From Allacma fusca (lineage: Eukaryota > Arthropoda > Collembola > Symphypleona > Sminthuridae), in assembly GCA_947179485.1 (NCBI GenBank), contig OX359247.1, positions 48,085,131-48,149,130 of the forward strand: DNA of 64,000 nucleotides, read 5' to 3'. Positions within the stretch are counted from its first letter, which is position 1; each line of letters begins with the position of its first letter. The position numbers and the translations under genes are program-made. Of the stretch, positions 45,701-61,407 are shown one piece after another. Below the pieces are notes generated by a model, which was given only the letters and a program-made list of their open reading frames with translations, was not told where the DNA came from and did no database searches.

Positions 45701-46614
45701 ACTGGAAATGTGATGGTAAGTTATTTCGAGATTATTTTTGCAAGCATTGTACTGTTGGAACACGAAATTCAACGTTTACTCTGCGGATCAAGGTGACGAC
45801 GATTGTGGAGACAATTCGGATGAAGACGGAACCACATGTGACCCAGATAACAGATGCAACCCAGCGCAGTTTCAGTGTCTTTCTGAATTTCAGACGCCTG
45901 GCGGTGCGATTATGACAACGACTGTGCAGATGGTTCAGATGAACATAATTGCACTGATCTTTATCCTGTTTGTCATAATGCCACACATTTTCATTGTGCA
46001 AACAACAGATGTATACCTAGCCGATGGAAATGTGACGGTAAAATTTTATTTTGCATTTTATTAACAAATAATGAAAGTCTTCAACTTACTGAATTGCATT
46101 TACTATGAACAGGAGACAATGATTGCAGGGATAATTCGGATGAACTCAATTGCACAACTACTCCGTCTGGTTCTTGTGCTTTGAATAAATTTAGATGCAG
46201 GTCGTCAAAACGCTGTATCTCCGACCAGTGGAGGTAAAACAGTTCTAAATAATATTTTTTCAATGGTTTCAGTTTTAATTTCGAAATTATTTTTAATTCG
46301 AAACACGTTTCAAGGTGTGATGGTGACAATGATTGTGGAGATGGTTCAGATGAGAAGAATTGCTCGGTTTTTACTTGCCCAGATTACAGATTTCATTGCG
46401 AGGAGAGTCATCAATGTATACTGGAAAGTTGGCATTGTGATGGTAAGTTAATCACGGAAAGGTTCAGAAGTTGGAAGACTATGGTTTCAAAAATAATTAA
46501 AATGATTTTTAACGACTAGGTGACACTGATTGTATGAAAGGTGAGGATGAACGCAATTGCTCTGCTCCTGTAACTCTCCCCCCTACTACTGTAATTCCAT
46601 TTACCGTGGTATAA
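39709..46614 (+). pseudogene. Sortilin-related receptor (SORL1-like), right-arm copy with in-frame stop
   Basis: The same exon series as the left copy, read rightward; for example exons 42482..42592, 43235..43438, 43529..43820, 44150..44342 and 44427..45715 join in consistent phases. Signal peptide, VPS10, 10CC, YWTD propeller, EGF and LDLa modules are all present. A G-to-T change at 45046 turns the Gly codon before LFWTDW into TGA, which would end the protein inside the propeller, before the LDLa modules. This copy keeps the conserved Trp in LALDWIA that the left copy lost, and has Ala for Pro in RIRHPFAV. Whether it is expressed cannot be judged; the stop could also be a sequencing error. 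Confidence 0.8.
41272..42312. mobile_element. Candidate LTR-like intronic insertion (right arm)
   Basis: Mirror of the 8340..9380 block, with its TATA box now on the opposite strand. It shares the same limits and uncertainty. Confidence 0.35.
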
Positions 46615-47486
46615 GAAGTACGGACTCGCCAAATCTTATTCAGATTCTTTCATGGATCTGAGGCTAAAGTTTTGGGTTAAAGCCTGTCTAAAAATTCATA
46701 AAATATGAAATTCATTATCAGTTCAAGGTAGCCATACATGAGCAAGCTTTCAATGATATTTCCAGCCATTTATTTGCAAAAAGTTTCCGTTTTCCTTTGT
46801 CACATATAAAGTTCTGCAAATTGCGTAGATGTATATAGGCTCTCCAAAGCAAATGGGGAATAAATTGAAAAAATTATTAAAATATTTCAAAAACCCATTT
46901 TTACGACTTAGCACGTTCCATGCATTGGATTATCTTCCTATAAGATCTCCCGTAGCAATTACCTAATTAGTTCCAATATACAAGAGTATACAGTATTCCT
47001 GTTACTACTTCGTAGCCTAATCTGCCTATAATCAGTGTAGTAATAATAAAATTATCTCCCTTGCCACAATACATTTTATCATGTTATTCTAAATTTTTAA
47101 TACTTTTATCATGACTGACACCAGGGTCAAGAACGAGTATTTAATACCAGCACGAAACTATGAATATAAACGTGCTTATTGCTTGTCAACGTGCCCTAGC
47201 ACACATACTCTTCAAAACAATTTAGTTCAGTACCAGTAGATTTAAATTACAAATCTTCCTCATTCTTATCCCCCTAATGGAGATAACAAAATTTTCTATG
47301 TCAGCGTAATTAATCATGAACTAGAAACATTGTAGTTTCCTCGTAACTGCTCATTACATCTGGCCTTTATCAAATAAATAGTAGTAAAATGCTATTGAGC
47401 ACTATAGGATTAACTCTGTGATACTTTTTTAAACCCGAGTTTAGACTATATTCAAGTTTTTACATAAAAAAATTAAAATCTCCAAA
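46615..47486. other. Intergenic spacer (right arm)
   Basis: Mirror of 3166..4037, between the receptor stop and the transporter ATG, here on the same strand in tandem. No exon seen. Confidence 0.5.
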
Positions 47487-49263
47487 ATGAGCTCTTCTCA
47501 ATACAATCAAACTGAGGTGGATCCTTTTTTGGTAGCAAACTCCAAACTTGATAATACTCAGATAAATAGGGACGACAGCAATAGTACAGAAATTAACTGG
47601 TCATTGACTCATGAGTTACCTAAAATTGTCATTCAGCAGGAAGTAAATACATACAAAAAAACTAATAAATCATTAAACAGTGAAAACATTATTATCGAAA
47701 CGAAGGAAAAATCCAGTTCAAAGCGTCATCGTTTCACTGGGATAGCTTTGGCACTATTGTCATGTATGGGATTCTCTGCATCATCCCTAATCATAAAATA
47801 TTTGAAAGAGTATGACCCTTTTACCAAAAGTGTATGGAGATTTCAAGGACTAGTACTTCCAGCGATCCCGATGATGTTATGTAGTCGCTATTTACACAAG
47901 CAACCTGTATTTGATACAATTTATCCGCCTTGTCAAGAGGACAATCGCAAAAATATCTTATTTCTATTGGTAATGAATTTTAAATTACACAAACTTTGAA
48001 CATTATGTCTTCAGATTTAATAATTATATTTTGATTTTCTTTTTCAGTTAAGATCCACTGCAGCTTTGAGCTCTCTCATTATCCAGTTTTACTCATTGCA
48101 GTACATATCTCTGGCGGATCAAATGGCAAGACTTTGTACCCTCCCTCGAAATGATATTTATGAAATTTTAGAAGCCCAATAGGCTACGAATTTTACAAGA
48201 TTCTGTAATTGAATAGGTAATTGGATCCAGTCAACCCGTGTTTGTATCGATAGTAGCTTATTTCTTACTCGGAGAAAAATGTGGACTTATACCAGTTGTG
48301 AACTGCTTCCTAACTATCATTGGTACCCTAAATTTTTTAAACAACAAAACTAAAAATCAATAAAATATTTTCTACATTTTTCATGTGCGCTCCAATTTTT
48401 TAAATAGGAATGTGCATTGTCGCCAAGCCTCCCATGTTAACAGGCCAGGAAAGTTTTGAGACAGATCTCTTGGTAATCCATATAGAATAATTTTTAATAT
48501 TAATATAATGTAATCTAAATTTGGCATACAAGTAATTAGATAATTGTACGTTTTTCTAGATAGGATGTGCTCTGGCTCTTGCTAGCACAGGAATGTCAGT
48601 TATCTCAATTATTTTTACAAGAAAATTGAAACATCTTCACTTCACTATCACTGCTTTTACCTTTGGCTTATTTTCGATCGTCGTTAGTTTGTCAGCTTCC
48701 CTGGCTTTGAAAACATTTCAGCTGCCTAAAAATGAAGCTCATCTGCTCATTGCTATTTTATTAGCCATGTAAGTGATTTTATGAGTACACAATTTATCAA
48801 ATGAGAAAACCTTAAAACAGTAGCGTTTTACCATTACCATTTAACTGAGTTTCTTTTCAATGCTTCCTCAAGTTTCGTTTTCGTAACGCAAACTTCTACA
48901 ATAGTCGCACTCAAGTATGAACAAGCGGGACCAGTGTCCTTGGTAAAAACTAGTAGCGTTGTTTTTGCATTCATTTGGCAGTACTTGTTCCTTGAGATTA
49001 TCCCAGATGTTTACAGGTAAGTTTTCTATTTTTGCTTTCAAATTTAATTCTGACAGTCTACTAAATTTTGCTGGCAGACATCGCATAACTTTTTACTTAA
49101 AGCATAAAGACAAAGTGTTTGTAAGTGTTTTACCTTATTGTGTAGTATTATTGGAGCCATAATCATCATTGTGGCGGTTATTATTACAACCTTGCGAAAA
49201 TGGGTTTCAACCTTGCCTGAAAATGACAGCAACCGAAAATTCTACAGCTTTCTTTTGAAATGA
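47487..49263 (+). CDS. SLC35G1-like EamA-family transporter (right-arm copy)
   Basis: Mirror of 1389..3165. Exon 1 is 47487..47969. Later exons carry LRSTAALSSLIIQFYSLQYI, QPVFVSIVAYFLLGEKCG, the IGCALALASTGMSVI helix, YEQAGPVSLVKTSSVVFAF and the final helix, ending with TGA at 49261. The same GC-starting intron is required after SLADQM. No disabling change relative to the left copy was seen. Confidence 0.8.
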
Positions 49264-50248
49264 TTAATTACATACCAGAGTGAAAATGAATGATTGTTAC
49301 GTCCTTTTTAGTACCGTATGAGATACATATGTATCATGTGTAAAAATAAGTAAAAATGTATTTAAATGCCCTGTATGTGTTTTTATTGACATTTTCGTTT
49401 ATTAATAAAAATGTTTTGTTTATTGGAACCGAATATAGTATCAAAATTCTTTGCATCAGATTATGATTCCGGCGAATCATTCAATAAAATTTCGTAAGCA
49501 TATCTGTTTTATTTTTTATGAAATAATAGTAAATCCGATATAGGATGTACATACATAATTCTAGTTTACAATATAGTTACGCTTTGTTTTTATTGTAATT
49601 CGTGTGCAAGATAAATTCGGCACCTAGATTGTAAAACTGAAAGAATTTTGCTACAAAAATTATTATTTTGGAGCTATGGCTAGGTGAAAGGTCTCTTATG
49701 TATTGTAACATCGTATTTCACGGGCACTTGCGTCTTGCATAAAAAAGTACACCATCTATCTTAATTAGGTTAGGTTAAAATATGGCAAAATGATAATTTT
49801 AATATATTTATTGTTACCATGATGTGCACTTCTGACAATGAGCAAGGCAATACTTTACATAGGTCACCTTATACTTGGCAAAGCTCCGAAACTACAAGTT
49901 TCTGCAAAACAGTTTTTTAATCGAAGCCCAAAATCCTGCTAATGCCAAGTTTTGTAGAAAATAAATTATAGCTGTGACATGACTGGACTTGCTTCTATTA
50001 TAGCAATACTGTTAAATGTTATACAAATGTTAAGCATTATCTATTTGTCAAATATGATTTTAAAAATACTATACTTTTAAAAAAGCTCTATAAATTGTAA
50101 TGTTGGATTTTCAAAAATTTGCTAATTTCTTTAACGGAAAATACATATGATTATTTATCTATTCAGTATTATAAGCTGATATTGTCCTGTACAAAATAGG
50201 TGTAACATCTTTTCTACTTGTAGGATATGCCCGTATAAAATTATTTTC
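49264..50248. other. Gene-free spacer between convergent 3' ends (right arm)
   Basis: Mirror of 404..1388. It holds the presumed 3' untranslated regions of the transporter and lysyl oxidase; nothing else recognised. Confidence 0.5.
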
Positions 50249-52507
<2,259 letters not shown>

Positions 52508-55192
52508 TTTCTCCCTTGATTCTGAAATGCCAATTGAAATAAATGCACTCAAAAAAAATTATCTGCCAAACTTGACACTGTTGACCCACATAGACAGGAA
52601 AAATCTTCCCTCCCAAGATCCAACGGACTGTCAACGCTGAGACTGAGATAAGAACTAAAAGACAGGCCCTATTGCCCCAACTAATCTTTGTGCAGTGCAG
52701 GACCTCAGGAAATGAGAATTGCAGTGAACGAAGGATGAAAAAAGGGAAATGTAAGAAAAAAAAATCATCAGTTTGCATACGGACGAGAGAATTAAAGATG
52801 AGTGGGGAGAGAGAAATTTATCTGCGAAATCGTTTTATTTTTATATTTAGCGTTGACAAGAGCTTGGCCCAATAATTTGAATTGTACTCTTCAATAAAAG
52901 TATTTGTATGTAGACTAATATCCAAATGTAATCACTCGTATTTGCCACAAAGTTGTTGGAAATGCATGACTCAGCTTGGTCGCTTGGTATTTTGGCTCTC
53001 GTGTGTAATGTCACACGCATAAATAACCGACGAGGACTTATGCACGTTCACAATTTAAATTACTTGTGACGGCTTGGAAACCTGAGAACTCCCGTTTTTT
53101 CTTTGCTCCTACCCTCACTACCGAAATTCATCTCTGCCCTCGCTCAAAAGCTTACGCAGACAAAACATCAGTTAAGGTTTTTTACACTCTCAATTTGTCT
53201 AAACATGCTGCTTCCATCCCGATTCTTCTGGCAAGATCTCATTCTTTCCTTTTGAATCTCTCAAAGGGTAACTTCAGCGTACACTAGACCATATCGCTTG
53301 ACGTCTTTCCATTGATTTCCATTCTATTAATTTTGTGATATTCCTACCCTAAGTCTGCGTATTTAATTGCCACTCCCCAGAAACATGATCAAATTGCGTA
53401 AGCTCCGTGAATTTTTCTCGTGAAATAAGAACAATATTAATTGGCTTATGAAGAAAGAAAGCTAGATTTGACAATCTTGCGTTGTTAATACTGTACTTGA
53501 TCTGATGTCCAATAAAAATAAGGAATTAGGTCAAAAAAGAAGTGCACGAACTCATAATCTATTTCCTAAGATTAGTTGAATCAATCCAAGGTTCCATGCA
53601 CCCATTTTTGTGGGGATTTTTTATAAATATCTTGTATAAATCTCTGTTTTTCAATACGCCTTTGCCAAAGATTACAAGTACTGCATAACGACGGTGAAGA
53701 GGTAAAAGGGTCGATATGCAATCTCACTAAAGGTAAAGTGAGATGCTTGCAAGAATAATTAAAAACAAAATGGTCTACATGCTATTTTCACATAAAAACA
53801 AAACGGTATAAGTCCATCTTACGTTTTACATCTTACGTGGTTAATTTTGCTTTTAGTGAAAGCTGAATGTAAACCATTTTGCTTTCAGGGTGACTTGCAC
53901 GAAGTTCATTTTGCTTTTAGGCGAAAATTCTTGTAGACAATTTTGCTTATAATTGAAAATGCACCTGGACCATTTTGCCTCTTCACTGATGATATGAAGA
54001 GCCAAACAAGTGCATACACTCTGCTCCATATTCTCCATAAGGTAGTCTACAAATCTAGAACTTTTAACGTTTTGCTTACTATGTCATTTGGCTTGATGTT
54101 GTCAGCGGTTTGACTGGGGCACTGTGAGAATATAATTTACCAGCTTATTATTAGTGTGGAATTAACATTGATTGCAGCATTAATGACACTAACTAACAGA
54201 CTAAGGGACTGGCTACTAACATGCATTATCGTTGATAGCATCAGTATACGGTAAAATAGTATGATCTACTTTCCCGACGGTCGTGAAACTTCGTATTTTA
54301 TGAAATCCATTGCAGTTCTTAAATATACTTTATTTTATTGTTGAACATATTTGAGATTCTTGTCAATGATATTAAGTACATGTATGGAAATACTGTTGTT
54401 GTTCACTTGAAATAAATCAATACATATTTTCCCATTCTTACTAATACTTGAAATAGAATCAAATGAGACAATGAAGTTCATATTTTCAAGAATAGAGATA
54501 TAGTTAATCTGCACCCTTGTTTGAAGTAATCCATTGATTGAAACGAAAGCGAAAACAACCACTCCGTTTTTCTTGATTGTGGTCTCCTTTGTCTGATTTG
54601 CTAGTATGGTAATAATTAGTTTGTAACCTATGAACACGAAAGCCAAAACAATCGTATTATACAAAATCTAAGCAAATCTGTTCTTGTAATTATGAGAACA
54701 TTCGGTATTTTGTACATTGTGTAATTTATCATTTATAACATGAACTTGGAAATAATGTAAGTTAACTGTATAAATTTAGAGTAAAAAAGTTTGTTTCAGT
54801 TGCAAAAAATGATTATGATGGATCGTGTTTAAGATTCTAATAGCTGTGGAATATGATTTCATTTTCAGTATTAAAAAGAATGTCTTAAAAAAGACAAATA
54901 TAAGCTAAAACATTTGTCCTTCTTTTTCTTACTTGATATCTGTTTTTAAAAAACATGTTAATCACACCAACTACTGTAAAGTGAAATGAGAAAAAGAAGT
55001 CGTCAATCAAGAATAGAGGTAGGTAATCAACATTCTGGTTTATGGCAGTTCAGTAATGAAATCCAAAGCATACGGACATTTTTGAATGATTTTCTTTGTC
55101 TCCTTTCACTTTACAGAAATTACTCTAGTTTGTAAACTTTAATTTTACAAAAGCATAACAAATATTCATTAAAAATAACTGAAAGATGAACA
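52508..55192. other. Intergenic region with a minisatellite
   Basis: It contains the lysyl oxidase promoter side, then mostly non-coding AT-rich DNA. An open frame at 54335..54664 on the minus strand (109 codons, hydrophobic start) has no recognisable motif and is not called as a gene. The 32-bp repeat is listed separately. Confidence 0.45.
53844..53985. repeat. Degenerate 32-bp tandem repeat, about 4.5 copies
   Basis: The core ATTTTGC recurs at 53844, 53876, 53908, 53940 and 53972, exactly 32 bp apart each time. The intervening bases are about half conserved. It is an old minisatellite; no spacer structure or nearby cas-like gene suggests anything else. Confidence 0.8.
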
Positions 55193-57770
55193 TTATGGAT
55201 ATGGCCCAAACATACGCTGAGAAGCTGCACCATAATTTACACCGTATCCAGCAGACAAAAATGGATTTCCCGTCTGCCTAAAACTTTGCTGTATGGGATA
55301 TCTGAATCCTCTCTGAGTGATCATTCTCGGTGTTATCCAGGGCTCTTGTGGAGTGGGATAACGGTATGGGACTTGAAACAACGGCCGATGCTAAAAACGT
55401 AGTACAATATTAAATTTTTAGTCAACGAAATATTGTTGGCATCAATGGTTTAAAAATATACTTATTTATTATATACAAATCATAAATATTTACTGGGTTG
55501 CAATATGTCGTATCAAATGGATTTATATTTGAAAAATCCAAGGTTGTTTCGAGAGTTGACCACGGACTCCAGTTTGAGGTATAAGTCGGCAGGCTTCTTG
55601 CTGAAGCTACCTGGTCTGAAGACTGGATTGCGAGAGCTAGGGATTGCTCCATCTTCTTTTTCTTCCTGTTCTTCTTCTCTTTGGTTTTTTGCATCTTGGA
55701 TTTTAACTTGTTGGTTTTGGCCTTCTTCCGTCTCTTCTTCACGGGCACTTGTTCTGCTTGAACGTTTGCTCCAAAAATTAGATTCTCTTCTTCAGAACGT
55801 TTTGTAACCACCTGAGTTCCATCACTGTAACGTGTTTCGGTAATCTCCAAAGTCGATTTTTTCGAGGATACTATTGATGTGGCTGATCCCTCAAATATGG
55901 GCTCTTGCGTCAAATCTTTTTCCAAGTCTTCCTCAATTGGCACTACGTTATGATAGGAAGATTGACCATCTTCCAGATTGACTACAATCGAACCCTCATC
56001 CGAACACGTAACTGATGTCTCATTTGTTGCTGTACCGGGATCATCTTCAATATCAGAAGCCTGCTCGGATGGTGCTACGCTTTCTGACTCTGATACACTT
56101 TTAGTTCCAGGCGATTGATATTGATCCAATTTATCATGTTTAGAACGACGGGTTATTGCCAGGGTGAATTCGAAGACGTTGTAACGGATTATATTACCGT
56201 GCAACGAATTACACAATCTCCCCATTTGATTACAGTCCTCTAATTGAGTTAGGATTGTGTCGTAACTCTAAAAGAAAAAACAATCACATATTTAATATTT
56301 TTTAATAAACATAGCATTCTATTCTATTGTTTGATAATACACAGTTTACCTTGGAATAGTAGCAAGTTCCAATACTTTGGTTGACTGTGCAAGAGAATGT
56401 GAATCTCGCACATCCCGGCTGAATGATGATAGCATCGCCAATATTCATCGGAGCAATAAAAAATCCAATTTTCAATTGGAATAACGTCTTCAGAGTGAAA
56501 AAATATCGATGAGTTTCCAGATAATATGGACAATCTTTGTCACGAACAGCTCGTAACTGTTGCTTCTCAAACTGATAGATCCGCTGTCGGAGTAGATCCA
56601 TCGACAACTGATCTTTTGCAGCTGGCGGCACTACAACCACAATTTTCTGTATCCAGTTTGGATTTCTATTCCTCCAATTGTAGGTGACAATGTCCAGCTC
56701 ACCAAGTCCTGATACATAAAATTAAAAGCAACATAAAAATTAAATCAGTATATTGTACGTTTTTCTTTTGGTCACTTACTCTGCTCATTGTAGCAGAAAG
56801 GTGTGAACATTTGCCCGCCAAGCGTTACAAGGCAAGGTGATGTCACACCGTTTGTACCCTGTCCGGATAACCACTTTATGGGGTTATCCAGATAATGGGG
56901 GTTAATCTCAGGAATATAGCAAGCATCCAGGAACGGCGAATAAGAAATTTCATGAACTGGAGCAGCCTTCATGACACCCCCTGCACATCCCACGATAAGA
57001 TTTTCGAGATGTCCAATCGTTTTTCCATCCGCATGGAATTTTAATTCCTTTCGTGTGCTGATATCTTTCTCAATCGAAAAAACTGAAACAAAAATGTAAA
57101 TAACCAGTAGTAACTGATTTACAAAGCGAGTATGCAAAGCTTGAGCTCTACAACATCAAATGGTACCTGTTGTTGTACTCCTATTGGTCCCTGTGAAATA
57201 CTTACATTAATACAACACTAGTGTCAGCTAGTGTATGTGTGAAATCAATAATGTACTGTACGTTACATTGTTTTTGTTTCATTTTGTCGACTAATACAAT
57301 TTACAGCAGGATTAGAAACTACTACGACATAATGCACATCAAATATAAAATCAACATGGCGAAAACATGACGTTACCATCAGTCTCTGCAGAAAGGAGTA
57401 AATCTGAAGTATCAAAGAAAATGGCCATCTCTGACTCGTTTTTAACCTTGGGCAAATCGAATGCCTTCCATCTATATTCCCTCATTTCCTTGAACACTGA
57501 ATTGAGCTCGAAATTGTGTTTAGAGGCCACGAAATTAAACGTTTTCAAATCCAACAACACGGCGGGATATTGAAAGAATTTTGTTCGAACCTTATCAAAG
57601 GCCACTGATCTAACTGTTTCAAAGTCCATGAAGACTTGATTGCCAATATCGTCTTTTGAAAGCTTTGGAATAGTAATACATTCTAAAGCAGATAGGGCTA
57701 CATCTTCCCAACTCCAACATTTTGAACCATTAACGCCAAACACCTCGGACCAGAAGGCATCGGGGGTGTA
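55193..57770 (-). CDS. Unrecognised multi-exon host gene (3' part)
   Basis: Five exons read leftward with good splice sites: about 57374..57770, 56777..57082, about 56352..56710, about 55500..56267 and 55193..55390. Phases agree at each join (1, 1, 0, 0). The first three exons encode a globular region (FWSEVFGVNGSKCWSWED, VGCAGGVMKAAPVHEI, CTVNQSIGTCYYSK). The fourth is acidic and then strongly basic (KKRRKKAKTNKLKSKMQKTK), resembling a nuclear localisation or nucleic-acid-binding tail. The last is Pro/Gln/Tyr-rich. I do not recognise the family. The first listed exon begins at an acceptor, so the start codon is further upstream, possibly near the right edge. Confidence 0.7.
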
Positions 57771-59008
57771 TCTAAAAAATAAAAGAAGCAGAAAACATGC
57801 CAAACAATTTTAAACGGCTACCAAAAATATTTAGGCGGGAAGAAAAGGATAAACAAAGCATAAACATAATAAATTCTGGCGTGCTGCAAGCTGCAACAGT
57901 TGAATCTAAACTTTATTTGCAAGCGAATTTTGATAAAAATCGAATGTATTCCTGTTTGTGCAAATTTCTGTATTCCTAGTTTGAGCCCATTCAATTTTTT
58001 ACATAGTACATAATGGCCAGTAACATATGAACGCCAGAGTTTGATGCTATAAAAGGTTCATGATATGCACGTAGAGGAGTTGTATTATTGGGGATAATTT
58101 TATTTTGGATAGGAAAAAAGAAATCAAAGCAATTGTTTAACAGTCTCAGTCTCAAAAGTTAAGAGTAGGAAACAAAAAATGTAGTCTGTTTCACGTTAGA
58201 CTGCCTCCGAGTCTTTGCTGGAGCTTCTCAAAACCATTCGAACCGTTTTTGATGCTTTCCAGCATTGTATTATCGCTTTATGTAAGTCATTCGTGCTGGC
58301 GTTGCTCTTATAAATTTTCGGAATATGAATAGCCTCGACATTGCTATCGAGCAAAGTGCTTACGCGGATTTAGTTTTTGGTGAGTTTCCTGGCCATTTCG
58401 AAGCCTCAAAAATGTCAATTCAGTTATGCAGACAAGAGCAAGTGTTGTTTTGCATGCATGTAATGGTCACAGATATATACATATAAAGGTCACTTTATTG
58501 GGGTCTACGCAATTCATGATTCTTCAGGAGTGAAAGAGTAAGCTTTCCAAGCGTACAAATACTCCAAATATTCCAAGTTTTTCTTTAAATTTTCGAAGCG
58601 TCATATTTTCCTGAAGCTGCTATAGGTCTTTAATTTTGTCGAGTCTAGCGGAAATGCAATAGAAAACATAATAAGTGTTTATCAACCTTGTGAAGTTAAA
58701 TGATGTGAAACTTTGTCGAATGCATTCCCTGTGAAATTTCCAACGTCAAATTTCCGTGAACGAAAACCAGATGGCCTACGAAATTTTTAAGAACGTACAT
58801 AATTTTGTTCCGTCAACGCTGCTGGAATATCTAGACACTACATTCGTTTGCATCACTTGGACAGTAGAACACTCCAAAATTATGACTGTTCCTTTAAGTT
58901 CTAAATTGGTACTTAACCTAAAACCAGAAAATGTATACGCATCCAACTGAAATATGCGCAAGCATGATCTTAACATTTGTGCGTGCTACAATTATGATTT
59001 ACATATGA
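57771..59008. other. Non-coding interval, probably intronic
   Basis: No exon recognised. A short plus-strand frame at 58756..58950 runs toward the 75-bp repeat array and may be the decayed start of the same former coding sequence. Confidence 0.35.
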
Positions 59009-59535
59009 CAATGTCAAACACCCCAATTGACGACGAGTTGTCCGACATCTGTGGCAGTTCAAAGTATGTTCTACGTATTACCATGTCAAACATCCCATCA
59101 CAAGACGAGATCTTAGACCATATTAGTGCCATCTAATTTCATGATCTATACATCACCATGTCAAACATCCCATCACAAGACGAGATCTTCGACCATATTA
59201 GTGCCATCTAATTTCATGATCTATACATCACCATGTCAAACATCCCATGACAAGACGAGATCTTCGACCATATTAGTGCCATCTAATTTCATGATGTATA
59301 CATCACCTTGTCAAACATCCCATCAAGAAGACGAGATCTTCGACTATATTAGTGCCATCTAATTTCATGATCTATACATCACCATGTCAAACATCCCATC
59401 AAGAAGACGAGATCTTCGACGATATTTATGAGGCCTACATGCTTAATCTACATATCACCATGTCAATTATATTATTTATAGAATTTATTATTCATTAGAA
59501 GACGAGATCTTTGACAACATTTGTGGCAGCTAAAA
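59009..59535 (+). repeat. 75-bp tandem repeat with a coding-frame signature
   Basis: About six to seven units. The ATGTCAAACATCCC core recurs at about 59081, 59156, 59231, 59306 and 59382 (period 75, later 76), with degenerate units at 59009 and 59458. Because 75 is a multiple of three, each central unit translates as a 25-codon repeat (MSNIPSQDEIFDHISAI) ending in the same in-frame TAA. The outer, more diverged units lack that stop. It looks like an amplified, decayed piece of a repeat-containing gene. Confidence 0.8.
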
Positions 59536-59835
59536 GTATGACCTCTATATTACCGTGACAGACATATACCATCTGAAGACAATATCTTCCACACGATACT
59601 TTTTAAAACTTATTATTAAAAGGTAGACCCACACCTTCGCTCACCATTATGAGCGACAAGTTAAAGGTTAAAGAAAACCGGACATTATGTAAATTCAAAC
59701 CTGCCATAATTTTTGTTTGGCTAGGCAATATACGTAAATCCGTATTTTAAGTTAAACACAGCGGTTCGTGTGCACTAACAAGAAAGGTCTTCCGTTGTAA
59801 AATGAGAACTAAATGAAACTTGGTGGAATTGTAGA

Positions 59836-61266
59836 CACTACTAATAATGTTCATACAAACCACAAACTTCATGCCATCTCCTCTTGGTTCCGACAGTAGG
59901 ACATCTGAAAGTTTGATAGGGAGATCCTTACTGACTTGAATTTTTGCAGTTAAATCAATCAATTAAATCAAGAGAAATCAATTTGAGCAACTCGAGCAAA
60001 ATCCAAACCAATGTCAAGACATAGCACTATACATAATTAACTATATGTGAAATATGTGCAATCAGAAGCAGCACGAGCGATTATGATCCACCTTTACTAC
60101 CTTCAATGTTCTCCGGTGACCTAAAAATCTTCATCACTCCAGGACTGAAAAACGACGTTTTTCTTTCTTACGGGGATTAAGGATTCTTACGGGAGATCTT
60201 ATTGCAGGGATTTTACATCTCCAGAGCACGTGCTGCTGATTGCACATATATATGTATGGTGCTACATATGTCTCAACATTGGTTTGGATTTTGCTCGAGT
60301 TGCTAAAGGGGTTTGTTTTTTTCAAAGCGGACAGTGCAAGGTTGAATATTTTTTTAATATAAAGTACATGTAATGTACATACATATATTTCAAATATCGT
60401 GGTCAACCCTCACACCAATTTTGATTGGTGTAGGACCAATCATATAAAAAATATTACAAGAAATAAGTGGGACTATTTTGTGTGACGGAAGAACGAACGC
60501 GGAGCTGCGTCATGCGGTTGTTTGTGTACATGTAAGGGCTGCATACTCGTTACGCTGCACGACAGCGCGCCTCTCACCTCCACAAGACAATCCTGCGTGT
60601 GTACGTATAAATACACTTGCATGGCCCCTTATGTGTATATGTATATGAATTACCCGTTTCGGTTTTTCTCGATTTTGAAGACGGGCCCACTCTAATGTGA
60701 CACATTTTTAAATTTTAAATTGTGGTACCAATGCAGTCTCGTCGTTTAAGCTTCTAAAAATGATCACATTAGAGTGGGCCCGCAGTGAAAAAAAATCTTG
60801 AATGTGAACAAATTTACATTGTAATTTTTCTGAAAAAACCGAAATATTAATGCCTTGATCCTGAAAAAAATCGTGAGGTGACCTTCCTTTGCGACAAAAA
60901 ATTTAAGATAGGCAGTTTGTCTTTGAATATTAAATTATGGGTGTAAAAAATTACTTTAGTTTTCGGGTTTTTTCGGTTTTTTGACCTTCAAACTCGTTTT
61001 TACAAAAAAAAATTTGGTGTACAATTTTGTTCACATCGCTCTGCATTGAAGTACTTATACGAAAATATTGTTAAAAAAGTGACTTTCGTCACTGTCCGCT
61101 TTGAAAAAAAACAAACCCAAAGTTAATTTTTCTTATGGGATTTTACAGCAAAAATTTAAGTGAGTAAAGTGTCAAACTTTCAAAAAAAAACTTTCAGATG
61201 TCCTACTGCCGGAACCAAGAGGAGATGGCATGAAGTTTGTGGTTTGTATGAACATTATTAGTAGTG
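59836..61266. mobile_element. Nested fold-back (inverted-repeat) element
   Basis: Outer arms 59836..59911 and 61191..61266 (76 bp) are reverse complements with one mismatch. Inside are further inverted pairs: 59987..60014 with 60276..60303 (28 bp), about 60309..60336 with 61090..61118, and 60682..60700 with 60764..60782 (19 bp). No transposase is visible. The layout resembles a fold-back or other non-autonomous DNA transposon, or remains of several nested ones. Family not recognised. Confidence 0.6.
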
Positions 61267-61407
61267 GCGTCCTTTTGGATGCCACTACTAATTCAATTAA
61301 TAAATATAAAATCAGAGATCTTCAGAGGGCTTCTGGGTTTGAAGATTGACCAAGGAAATATTGTATAAATGTTAATATGTCTTCATGAGATATACAAGTG
61401 TAGAGAG

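Noticed and set aside
53838-53990. CRISPR-like array
   Set aside because: The 32-bp units are degenerate throughout with no unique spacers, and the genome is eukaryotic; this is a minisatellite.
54335-54664. 109-codon minus-strand frame as a gene
   Set aside because: No motif, splice context or neighbour support; the composition is compatible with chance in AT-rich DNA.
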